A stretch of 64,000 nt of DNA from Paracidovorax oryzae ATCC 19882 (GTDB taxonomy: Bacteria > Pseudomonadota > Gammaproteobacteria > Burkholderiales > Burkholderiaceae_C), in the NCBI RefSeq assembly GCF_000687165.1, contig NZ_JMKU01000010.1, positions 153,077 through 217,076 on the forward strand. Direction: 5' to 3'. This document shows, in pieces, positions 36,745 to 44,050 of this stretch. The position numbers were made by a program, and so were the translations under genes. How positions within the stretch are numbered: position 1 is the first letter of the stretch; every line of letters starts with the position of its first letter. The notes beneath the pieces are model-generated. The model saw only the letters and a list, made by a program, of their open reading frames with translations, was not told the DNA's origin and searched no databases.

Positions 36745-38046
36745 ATGTCGAACTCCGCCGGCACCCTCGTCCAACATCCCGTGCCTTCCTACCTCCAGGC
36801 CGACCACCTCGGCCCCTGGGGCAACTACCTGCAGCAGGTGGACCGCGTCACGCCGTACCTCGGCAACTTGGCGCGCTGGGTGGAAACCCTGAAGCGTCCC
36901 AAGCGCATCCTGGTCGTGGACGTGCCCATCGAACTGGACAACGGCACCATCGCCCACTACGAGGGCTACCGCGTGCAGCACAACCTGAGCCGCGGCCCCG
37001 GCAAGGGCGGCGTGCGCTTCCACCAGGACGTGACGCTGTCCGAAGTGATGGCCCTGTCGGCCTGGATGTCGGTGAAGAACGCCGCCGTGAACGTGCCCTA
37101 CGGCGGTGCCAAGGGCGGCATCCGCGTCGATCCCAAGAAGCTCTCGCGCGGCGAGCTCGAGCGCCTGACGCGCCGCTACACCAGCGAGATCGGCCTGCTC
37201 ATCGGCCCCTCCAAGGACATCCCCGCTCCTGACGTGAACACCAACGGCCAGGTCATGGCCTGGATGATGGACACGTACTCGATGAACGTGGGCGCCACCG
37301 CCACCGGCGTGGTCACCGGCAAGCCCGTGGACCTGGGCGGCTCGCTGGGCCGCGTGGAAGCCACCGGCCGCGGCGTGTACACCGTGGGCGTGGAAGCCGC
37401 CAAGCTCACCGGCCTGCCCATCGAGGGCGCACGCGTGGCCGTGCAGGGCTTCGGCAACGTGGGCGGCATCGCCGGCAAGCTCTTCGCCGAGGCGGGCGCC
37501 AAGGTCGTGGCCGTGCAGGACCACACGGGCACCATCCTGAACAAGAACGGCCTGGACGTGCCCGCCCTGCTGGCGCACGTCAAGCAGACCGGCGGCGTGG
37601 GCGGCTTCGCCGGCGCCGAGGCGATGGCGAAGGAAGACTTCTGGGGCGTGGATTGCGAGATCCTCATCCCCGCCGCGCTGGAAAACCAGATCACCAAGGA
37701 GAACGCCGGCCAGATCAAGGCCAAGCTGGTGATCGAGGGGGCCAACGGCCCCACCACCACCGAGGCCGACGACATCCTGGCCGACAAGGGCGTGCTGGTG
37801 CTGCCCGACGTGATCGCCAACGCCGGCGGCGTGACGGTCAGCTACTTCGAATGGGTGCAGGACTTCTCCAGCTTCTTCTGGAGCGAGGACGAGATCAACG
37901 CCCGCCTCGTGCGCATCATGCAGGAAGCCTTCGCCGGCATCTGGCACGTGGCCCAGGAACACAAGGTGACGCTGCGCACCGCCACCTTCATCGTGGCCTG
38001 CCAGCGCATCCTGCACGCCCGCGAAATGCGCGGCCTGTATCCCTGA
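36745..38046 (+). CDS. gdhA: glutamate dehydrogenase
   Basis: A 433-residue enzyme interconverting glutamate and 2-oxoglutarate plus ammonia. It shows the substrate-site motifs [10 protein letters not shown] and [14 protein letters not shown] (with the catalytic Lys), [10 protein letters not shown], and a Rossmann domain with [17 protein letters not shown]. The length and the NAD-family pattern ([13 protein letters not shown]) match the hexameric form of Comamonadaceae. An AGGGAAA site precedes ATG 36745. It is a single-gene unit with a LysR-like palindrome upstream and an intrinsic terminator downstream. Confidence 0.95.
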   Translation: MSNSAGTLVQHPVPSYLQADHLGPWGNYLQQVDRVTPYLGNLARWVETLKRPKRILVVDVPIELDNGTIAHYEGYRVQHNLSRGPGKGGVRFHQDVTLSEVMALSAWMSVKNAAVNVPYGGAKGGIRVDPKKLSRGELERLTRRYTSEIGLLIGPSKDIPAPDVNTNGQVMAWMMDTYSMNVGATATGVVTGKPVDLGGSLGRVEATGRGVYTVGVEAAKLTGLPIEGARVAVQGFGNVGGIAGKLFAEAGAKVVAVQDHTGTILNKNGLDVPALLAHVKQTGGVGGFAGAEAMAKEDFWGVDCEILIPAALENQITKENAGQIKAKLVIEGANGPTTTEADDILADKGVLVLPDVIANAGGVTVSYFEWVQDFSSFFWSEDEINARLVRIMQEAFAGIWHVAQEHKVTLRTATFIVACQRILHAREMRGLYP

Positions 38047-38112
38047 TGCACTGACATCGGCAAGACCGACGGCCCCTGCCGCGCGCGCCCATCGAGCGTG
38101 CACGGCAGGAAG

Positions 38113-38150
38113 AAGCCGCCAGCGCCCTACCCGGGCCTGGCGGCTTTTTT
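38113..38150 (+). terminator. intrinsic terminator after glutamate dehydrogenase
   Basis: A 10-bp GC-rich stem (AAGCCGCCAG at 38113-38122 with CTGGCGGCTT at 38137-38146) encloses a 14-base loop and is followed by a run of T, the form of a rho-independent terminator. It is placed 66 bp after the gdh stop codon. Confidence 0.85.
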
Positions 38151-38209
38151 CATGGCATGGCCATGCGCCACCGGGCCCGGAGCCGTGCCGCCCGCCGGAG
38201 CGCGGCCGC

Positions 38210-39313
38210 TCAGGCCGGGTGACGGGGAGCCTGCACCCGCAGCGCCAGGCAGAAGGGCTGCTCGCAGGGCGCCCGGCCTTCGTAGGGGCAGCCCGGCTGG
38301 TCGCAGGGCGGCACCGCACCCCGGCGCGCGGCGGCCTCGGCCTCCTCGTCCTCGCGGCGCCAGCCGCTGGCCTGCAGCGCCGCCATCTGCAACCAGGGAT
38401 CGGCACGCAGGGCGGGCTGCATCCACTCGCGTCCGTACAGGCCCTGCTGGGGCGGCGGCTGGAATTCCAGGGACAGGAGCGCGCTCGTCCTGCCCGGCGC
38501 ACCCGCGTCGTCCCGGGCCGGCTGCAGCACCAGGGCGAACACGCCCGGCTCCAGCCGTGCCTGCCGCCCGGTGAACGGTACGGCCAGGGCCTGCGCGCCC
38601 GCGGACGCCGCGGCTCCCGCCATGCCCGCGCCCGCCCCGGCGGCCGCGCCGCGCGCCGCCCAGGCCGATGGCACCTGGAGCGTGAAGGCGAATCCCCGCT
38701 CGCCGTCTTCCGCCTGCACGCGGCCCTGCCCCACGCGCCAGGTCTGCAGGGCGGCCGGCCCTCCCTGGGCCGACACGGCAGCCCGCAAGGCCCGCGCCAT
38801 GTCCGCCGTCCAGGCCTGGGCCGACACCACGCGCAGGGCCGGGCCACCGGCTTCCGCCAGGCGGTGCACCAGCATGCCGACCAGGGAACGCATGGGGCCG
38901 CCGACCCCGCCGGTGGGCCAGGCCTCGCCCGGGCCGTCCACCGGGGCCATGCCCGCGGCCGGCGCAGGCACGGCCAGGCCAGGCAACCCGGCCGGAGGGC
39001 GGCCCGCCCCCGGCGAGCCCTGGCCCGCGGTGCCCGGCACCACGGCTCCGCCGCGCGCAGCGGCCCCCGGGCCCGGGCCCAGCGCGGCATCCGCGCGTGC
39101 GCGGGCCTCCGGCGACACGCTCACGCGTTCGGTGGACGGCGGGGGCGGCGTAGCAGTGCCGGGAGCCTGCGGCGGGGCCGGGGCCGAGGGGGCGGCGTCA
39201 CCGCCACGGTCGGTGCCGAGCAGCATGCCCTGCCGCTGCAGTGCGGCTTCCGCGAACAGGCGCGCCAGGGCGCCCTGCGGCGGGAGCGGCGGATCGATGG
39301 ATGAAGGGGGCAT
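38210..39313 (-). CDS. hypothetical protein, Ala/Pro/Gly-rich, with C-terminal cysteines
   Basis: About 367 residues. The first 160 are low-complexity (Pro, Ala, Gly). Residues about 160-330 look folded (MRSLVGMLVHRLAEAGGPAL, TALLSLEFQPPP-like strands, GREWMQPALRADPWLQMAAL). The C-terminus has four cysteines in CDQPGCPYEGRAPCEQPFC, which may bind metal. I recognise no family with confidence. A long low-complexity N-terminus with a folded C-terminal part recalls flagellar hook-length proteins, but no flagellar gene is nearby. The start could be 39340 or 39313; the latter (MPPSSIDPP) is chosen. Confidence 0.6.
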   Translation of the reverse strand: MPPSSIDPPLPPQGALARLFAEAALQRQGMLLGTDRGGDAAPSAPAPPQAPGTATPPPPSTERVSVSPEARARADAALGPGPGAAARGGAVVPGTAGQGSPGAGRPPAGLPGLAVPAPAAGMAPVDGPGEAWPTGGVGGPMRSLVGMLVHRLAEAGGPALRVVSAQAWTADMARALRAAVSAQGGPAALQTWRVGQGRVQAEDGERGFAFTLQVPSAWAARGAAAGAGAGMAGAAASAGAQALAVPFTGRQARLEPGVFALVLQPARDDAGAPGRTSALLSLEFQPPPQQGLYGREWMQPALRADPWLQMAALQASGWRREDEEAEAAARRGAVPPCDQPGCPYEGRAPCEQPFCLALRVQAPRHPA

Positions 39314-39432
39314 GGCGTTTCCGGAAGGCCCGCCGCGCACGGCGGCCTGACCGGATTCTGCGGCCTGGCGGCCGCGAGCGCCATGCCTGCCGGCGCGTGC
39401 CCGCGGCTACGCGCCAGCCAGGCCCCGCCGCT

Positions 39433-40314
39433 TCAGGGCGCGGGGGCCTGCAGGGCCACGGCTTCCAGGTGGGAGCGCAGGGCCGCCTGCAGGGGGGCGG
39501 GAGGCGCAGCGCCTTCCGCGGAGTCGGCCGACTTCAGGGCGATGCCCGTGCCGTCGCCCTTGGCCGTGGCGACGCGGCGTGCGACCAGGAACTGCTGGGT
39601 GTTGCTGCTCGCCCCTTGCGAGTAGCCCTCGCCGTCGTGGATGCTGTAGTTCATCACATAGACGCGCTGCAGCGTGCCGCTGCTGCTGACGCGAACGCAC
39701 AGCACGCTGCCCGCCAGCGTGCCGGACACCTGGTGCTCGCAGCCGAACAGGCCGTCGCTGCTCGCCAGCAGGCCGTTGCCATTGCTGGTGCCCGAAAGCG
39801 GCGTGTCCAGCAAGGCGGCATCGGCGCGGGTTCCTTCGGAGCCCACCGAGGTGAAGGTCCAGATGCCCGCCAGGCTGGAAGGCTTCTGCGGATAGCCGAA
39901 GTTGAAGCGGGAGATGGGCTTTTCCGGCTCGTTCGGGAAGGTGATGAAACCGGTCGTCCCGCTGGTGAAGCGGATGGTCACGTTGCCGGGGCTGCCGGCC
40001 TCGGTGCCCGACTGCGCCGGGCTGCCGAAATAGCGGCCGCCGGTGTAGCGGTTCAGTCGCGCCGTGACCCTGTTGTCCGCCACGGTGCCCACGGCGAGGT
40101 AGAACGTAGGCTGGCCGCTGTTCTCGTAGGCATACATCTGCAGGGCGAGCGTGCCGTTCTGGACATCCACCGACAGGCCTCGGCCGGGCTTGCCATCCAC
40201 TTCCGACGACACGACCCAGGTGCCGGCCTGGGGTTCGTAGGCATGTGCGCCCGCAGCGCACGCCAGCAGCGCGACCGCTGTCCATTGCTTGAAATCCAAA
40301 GCGCTCTCCTCCAC
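39433..40314 (-). CDS. hypothetical secreted protein
   Basis: A 293-residue protein with a Sec signal (FKQWTAVALLACAAGAHA). The mature part is beta-rich and repeats short strands such as GTWVVSSEVDGKPGRGLSVD and NVTIRFTSGTTGFITFPNEP. Residues Cys about 196 and 210 (FGCEHQ, VLCVRV) could form a disulphide. The last 45 residues are Ala/Pro-rich. No family is recognised. It has its own AT-rich promoter region upstream. Confidence 0.75.
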   Translation of the reverse strand: MEESALDFKQWTAVALLACAAGAHAYEPQAGTWVVSSEVDGKPGRGLSVDVQNGTLALQMYAYENSGQPTFYLAVGTVADNRVTARLNRYTGGRYFGSPAQSGTEAGSPGNVTIRFTSGTTGFITFPNEPEKPISRFNFGYPQKPSSLAGIWTFTSVGSEGTRADAALLDTPLSGTSNGNGLLASSDGLFGCEHQVSGTLAGSVLCVRVSSSGTLQRVYVMNYSIHDGEGYSQGASSNTQQFLVARRVATAKGDGTGIALKSADSAEGAAPPAPLQAALRSHLEAVALQAPAP

Positions 40315-40427
40315 AGAAAGATCACGCGGTTATACCGAACCTGGGAGGAAACGTGAATATTTGTAATCCATTCACCCCGGGTCACACTCGGCCACTTGAT
40401 TTGTCAGCAGCGCGTAAGCGTCACGAC

Positions 40428-41009
40428 CTAGCGCCGCCCAGGCAGCATGCGGGTGAGCACGTCGTCGCGCCGCACACGGTGGTGGAAGAGTGCCGCCCCC
40501 ACGTGCAGCAGCACGACGGCCCAGGCCACGAACTTGCCCAGGAAGTGGTGGACGGCATCGACCGGCGCCTCGAACGCCTCCCAGCCCACCTGGAAGGTTC
40601 GGCTGATCCATGCGAAGAGCGCGGTGTCGTTGAATCCCGTCACGGTGAACAGCCCGAAATCCGTAGGCGCCCCGGTGCCGATGTAGCCCGTGAGCGGCAT
40701 GGCGACCAGCAGGCCGTAGAGGCCCCAGTGCGCCGCATGGGCCAGGATGTGCTCCAGGGGCGTGCCGGGCGGGTCCTCGGGCTGCACGTCCAGCAGCCGC
40801 CAAAGCAGCCGCGGCAGCACCAGGAAGCCCACGATCAGGCCCAGCACCCAGTGGATGTTGAGCACGGGCAGGGATTCGTCCGAGGTGTCGTCCATGAACC
40901 AGATGACGTAATAGACGACCACATAGGCGCCGATGAATGCCGCGGCGCTCGTCCAGTGGAAGAATTTGGCGAGCGCCCCGAAACGGGTCGCGGTGTTGGT
41001 CCACTGCAT
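40428..41009 (-). CDS. cytochrome b561
   Basis: A 193-residue integral membrane cytochrome with four helices. Haem-ligand histidines are in the expected places: KFFHWTSAAAF (helix 1), LNIHWVLGLIVG (helix 2), and VHHFLGKFVAWAVVLLHVGAAL with HH near the end (helices 3-4). CybB-type proteins move electrons between quinol and other acceptors. The start at 41009 (MQWTNTATRFGAL) is 33 bp downstream of the TetR gene, so they are probably cotranscribed and under the same twin operator. Confidence 0.92.
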   Translation of the reverse strand: MQWTNTATRFGALAKFFHWTSAAAFIGAYVVVYYVIWFMDDTSDESLPVLNIHWVLGLIVGFLVLPRLLWRLLDVQPEDPPGTPLEHILAHAAHWGLYGLLVAMPLTGYIGTGAPTDFGLFTVTGFNDTALFAWISRTFQVGWEAFEAPVDAVHHFLGKFVAWAVVLLHVGAALFHHRVRRDDVLTRMLPGRR

Positions 41010-41041
41010 AGGGTGTGTTCCTTGATGGGCGGGAAAGAAGA

Positions 41042-41656
41042 TCAGGGGTGCACGAGCAGGCCGTGCAGCAGCCGGTCGAGGCCGTCCAGGGCCTGTGCGA
41101 GGCGCTGCGCCACGTCCCCGTCCGGCTCGGCGATCCAGAACGAGGCTTCGGTGACCACGCCGTAGAGCATCCGGGCCATGGCGCCGGCATGCAGCGGGGC
41201 CACGGTGCCCTGCTCGATCAGGCCCTGCAGCGCGGCTTCCAGCGCGGCGATGCCCGCCGACTGCGCAGCCTGCGGCACGTCCCCGAAGACGGCCCGGGCG
41301 TCCTGCAGGACGATGCGGCGGATCTCGAGCTCCAGCGCCAGTTCCAGGTAGGTGCGGCAGCGGCGGCGGAATCCTTCCCACGGCGTGGGCGCCGCCCCGG
41401 ACACGGCGCGCAGGCGCTCGCCGACCTCGGCTTCGATCTGCTCGATGACCGCGGCCAGCAAGCCCTCCTTGCTGCCGAAGTGGTGGTAGAGCGCCCCGCG
41501 CGTCAGGCCTGCCTCGCCCGTGAAATCGTCCATCGACGTCTGCGCATAGCCGCGCGCCGCAAAGGCGCCGCGCGCCGCGGCCAGGAGCCGGGCCCGCGTG
41601 GCCTCGATCATTTCCGCCCGTGTCCGGCGCTGCTGCGTGGGTGCCCTGGTTGACAT
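41042..41656 (-). CDS. TetR-family repressor
   Basis: A 204-residue TetR protein. The HTH is in residues about 12-58 (RAEMIEATRARLLAAARGAF, QTSMDDFTGEAGLTRGALYH, with the invariant LYHHFGSKEGLL). The rest is the helical ligand domain with FRRRCRTYLELALELEIRR. The start codon at 41656 lies inside the first of two 15-bp palindromes (41654-41691), so the protein should strongly repress itself and the downstream cytochrome b561 gene. A start at the internal Met (residue 16) is less likely. Confidence 0.9.
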   Translation of the reverse strand: MSTRAPTQQRRTRAEMIEATRARLLAAARGAFAARGYAQTSMDDFTGEAGLTRGALYHHFGSKEGLLAAVIEQIEAEVGERLRAVSGAAPTPWEGFRRRCRTYLELALELEIRRIVLQDARAVFGDVPQAAQSAGIAALEAALQGLIEQGTVAPLHAGAMARMLYGVVTEASFWIAEPDGDVAQRLAQALDGLDRLLHGLLVHP

Positions 41657-41691
41657 ACGGCGCGTATGCTAATTTGCATACGGAGCGTATG
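41654..41691. promoter_or_regulatory. twin palindromic TetR operator
   Basis: Two near-identical 15-bp palindromes, CATACGGCGCGTATG (41654-41668) and CATACGGAGCGTATG (41677-41691), are separated by 8 bp. Each is CATACG-N3-CGTATG. They cover the TetR start codon and the sequence just upstream, where the promoter must lie. Confidence 0.8.
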
Positions 41692-41696
41692 TCAAT

Positions 41697-42869
41697 TCAC
41701 GGGCTGCGCGTCCATGGAGAGGTTGCCGCCGCCAGGGCGCAGCAGGTCACGCGGTGCGCCTCGGTGCGCGACGGCACTTCCCAGCGATGGAGCATCCCCA
41801 GCAGCGCCTTGTCGGTCAGCGATGTGTCCCGCTGGCCATTGCGGCGCAGCAACTCGGCGCGCGGGGCTTCCAGGTACACGATCTCCACCTCGGCGCCGTA
41901 GGCATAGCAAAGGTCCAGGGTCTTGGTGCGCATCTGGCTGCCGAGGTGGGTGGCGTTCCACACGAAGGGTTCCCTGTGCCTCAGCAACTCCTTCGCCTTG
42001 TCCAGCGCCCGGTGCGCGACCTTGCCCTCGGCCTTGCCATGCCGCAGGCCCAGTTCCGCACGGGCATCGTCGTACGAGACGACGGGCAGGCCAGGGCAGT
42101 GTTCGGCCACCCAACGGTTCTTCCCGGATGCCGGCAGGCCGGCCATGACGACCACCCGGCTGCCCCGCTCCTGGTAGAGAGGAAAGTCCGGGTGCACGTT
42201 GGCGCCGCGGAAATAGCTGACGGCCGTGTGGGCATCGGCGAACGCGCGCGGGCTCCTGTAGCAGCCCTCCTCCTGCGCGAGTTCCCGGAACAGCGCGATG
42301 GCATCGAGGACCTTGCGCTGGTCCTCGCAGATGCGGCCACGCATGTCGGCTTCGGCCAGTGCGCAGAGCAGGTGCAGGTCCACGCGCCACGACAGCTCCC
42401 GGACACTGAATTCCGGCGTGATGCCGCGCCGGGACGGTTCGAACGCATGGAAGGGCCGCTGGTGCGACTCGATGAGCGAGCAGACCGCTTCACGCGCGAC
42501 GAAAGGAACACCGGCATCCCACAGCGCGATGCGGGCGTCGATGGCCCCTTTCTTCGAATGGCCGGGGTGCGAGATTTCTCCCGTCTCCGGATGGATCGCC
42601 GTCGTGCTCGCCTTGGCCACGTCGTGCAGCAGCGCGGCCAGGAAGACGATCTCCTGCTCATCCCGGGCAAGGGCACCATAGTCCGCGCCCTCGATGAGCG
42701 CGCGCACGACGAGCCGGGTATGGATCCAGCAATCGCCTTCGGCATGCCAGCGCGGCGACTGGGGCGTGCTGCCCAAGGCACGCAACATGGGAAACGCATC
42801 GAGGCAGGCATCGAAGTCCGGCGCGGCGCCGGGGGCGGGCACCAGTGCCCGCAGGTCAGTCCATTGCAT
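41697..42869 (-). CDS. HD-phosphatase/polynucleotide kinase (HD-Pnk-like RNA end-healing enzyme)
   Basis: A 390-residue two-domain protein. Residues about 40-220 are an HD phosphohydrolase with His50 in GDCWIHTRLV, the HD pair His82-Asp83 in LLHDVAKAS and further His at 101 and 104 (SHPGHSKKG). Residues about 238-390 are a P-loop kinase with GLPASGK at residues 244-250 and VSYDDARAELG. This HD plus P-loop order matches the HD-Pnk family described from Runella, which heals broken RNA by removing 3'/2' phosphate and adding 5' phosphate. It overlaps the RNA ligase gene by 14 bp, which strongly supports an RNA repair function. Confidence 0.85.
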   Translation of the reverse strand: MQWTDLRALVPAPGAAPDFDACLDAFPMLRALGSTPQSPRWHAEGDCWIHTRLVVRALIEGADYGALARDEQEIVFLAALLHDVAKASTTAIHPETGEISHPGHSKKGAIDARIALWDAGVPFVAREAVCSLIESHQRPFHAFEPSRRGITPEFSVRELSWRVDLHLLCALAEADMRGRICEDQRKVLDAIALFRELAQEEGCYRSPRAFADAHTAVSYFRGANVHPDFPLYQERGSRVVVMAGLPASGKNRWVAEHCPGLPVVSYDDARAELGLRHGKAEGKVAHRALDKAKELLRHREPFVWNATHLGSQMRTKTLDLCYAYGAEVEIVYLEAPRAELLRRNGQRDTSLTDKALLGMLHRWEVPSRTEAHRVTCCALAAATSPWTRSP

Positions 42870-43725
42870 GATTTTCTCCTGGTGCGCCGGCGCGGGGCCA
42901 GCGCTTGTCCACGGTGGGCGCGAAGAGGTCCGTTCCGGGGCGCAGCCCGTTCGGAACGATCGGCCGCGTGCTGTGGTGCGATCCCGAGTCGAGGATCGTC
43001 TGCACGAAATCGCTCCGCACCAGCTTGTAGCGCTCCACCGTGCGGCCGTTCTCCTCGACCTTGACGTAGAGCCCTTCGGCCAGCTCGGACCGGTCGGTCT
43101 GCATCCAGCACAGGCCCGGATCCAGTTTCTGGCGACGGACTTCCGCTTCGAAGTCGTCACGCCAGGCCGCAGTGCGGCCCAGGGAGGGCGCGATCATGGC
43201 GACCAGGTCCTGGTACCTCGGCGGCGCGATCCCCGCATACAGCACGGGCACCGACACGACGGGCAGGGCATCGAGGAGCGCATGGCGCGACGCCGTGTCC
43301 AGAAACGATCCGGTGGATCGGTCCCAGACATCGAATTCGAGGAACAGGTGCGGCAGGGCGTTGTAGGCCACGCTGTGCTTGGCGTACATGTATTCGCCGT
43401 AGCACACGTATCTGTCTTCGAGCACCTCCAGCAGGCCATCCTCGTGGAACCGCGCCCAGCGCTTGAACATGGCGAAGGCACGCTCTCTTCCAGCCTGGGT
43501 GTCCAGGTGGAGGTAGTGGCCGCGGGACTGCAGGTACAACTGCCCGCCCGCATCGAAGCTCATGCCGGCGTTGGCTCCGTCGAACTTCTCTTCGACGACG
43601 ATGAACCGGCCCGACAGGGCCTGGTACGGTGCTGGCGTGCCCTTGTCGCCGGGCTGGTAGCGGGACCCCTGCAGATGCGGGGTACGGGGGTATTTCGCGA
43701 GTTCGCGATCGAGGATGTCCGACAT
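42856..43725 (-). CDS. ATP-dependent RNA ligase
   Basis: A 289-residue nucleotidyltransferase with ligase motifs in order: motif I FIVVEEKFDGANAG (KFDG, nucleophile Lys47), motif III-like FLEFDVWDR, motif IV AEGLYVKVEENG and motif V RYKLVRSDF. RNA ligases of this kind seal 5'-phosphate to 3'-hydroxyl ends through a lysyl-AMP intermediate. The gene is first in a two-gene unit with the HD-kinase that would prepare those ends. The start at 43725 (MSDILDRELAKYP) is preferred over an upstream extension to 43788 that lacks family-like sequence. Confidence 0.88.
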   Translation of the reverse strand: MSDILDRELAKYPRTPHLQGSRYQPGDKGTPAPYQALSGRFIVVEEKFDGANAGMSFDAGGQLYLQSRGHYLHLDTQAGRERAFAMFKRWARFHEDGLLEVLEDRYVCYGEYMYAKHSVAYNALPHLFLEFDVWDRSTGSFLDTASRHALLDALPVVSVPVLYAGIAPPRYQDLVAMIAPSLGRTAAWRDDFEAEVRRQKLDPGLCWMQTDRSELAEGLYVKVEENGRTVERYKLVRSDFVQTILDSGSHHSTRPIVPNGLRPGTDLFAPTVDKRWPRAGAPGENHAMD

Positions 43726-44050
43726 GGCTGTCTCCGTGCAAGCTGTTGGCCAGGGAAAGGACCCTGGAGCTGTGGCCGAAGACAACATGCGATCGCGCTC
43801 TGGCGATCGGGGCGGACGTGATGGGAACCGGAGGGCGCCGTCAGGCGCCGTCGGGATTTCTCATGCCCACACGAGTGGCATAACCCACGGCTTGAGGCCG
43901 GGGGCTTCGTGTGACGTGTCGTTCAGCAGGAACGGAGGCGGCGGGGCATGGAAATCTCGCTCGAGGAGGGGTTGCGGGTTGGCAGGGCGCGGATGATAAG
44001 GGCATCCGGCGCCGGCCGCCAACCCACCGTGCGACGTTGTTGCGCTGCGG
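43726..44050. other. intergenic region with hairpin cluster
   Basis: 325 bp between the RNA ligase gene and the helicase gene, both on the minus strand. The left half should hold the promoter of the RNA repair operon. Around 43834-43904 three structures follow closely: a direct repeat of GGCGCCGTC (43834 and 43844), a hairpin at 43863-43881 (ATGCCCAC with GTGGCAT) and a hairpin at 43884-43904 (CCCACGGC with GCCGGGGG). The last resembles the terminal hairpins of IS200/IS605 elements. No transposase frame is present. Confidence 0.5.
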
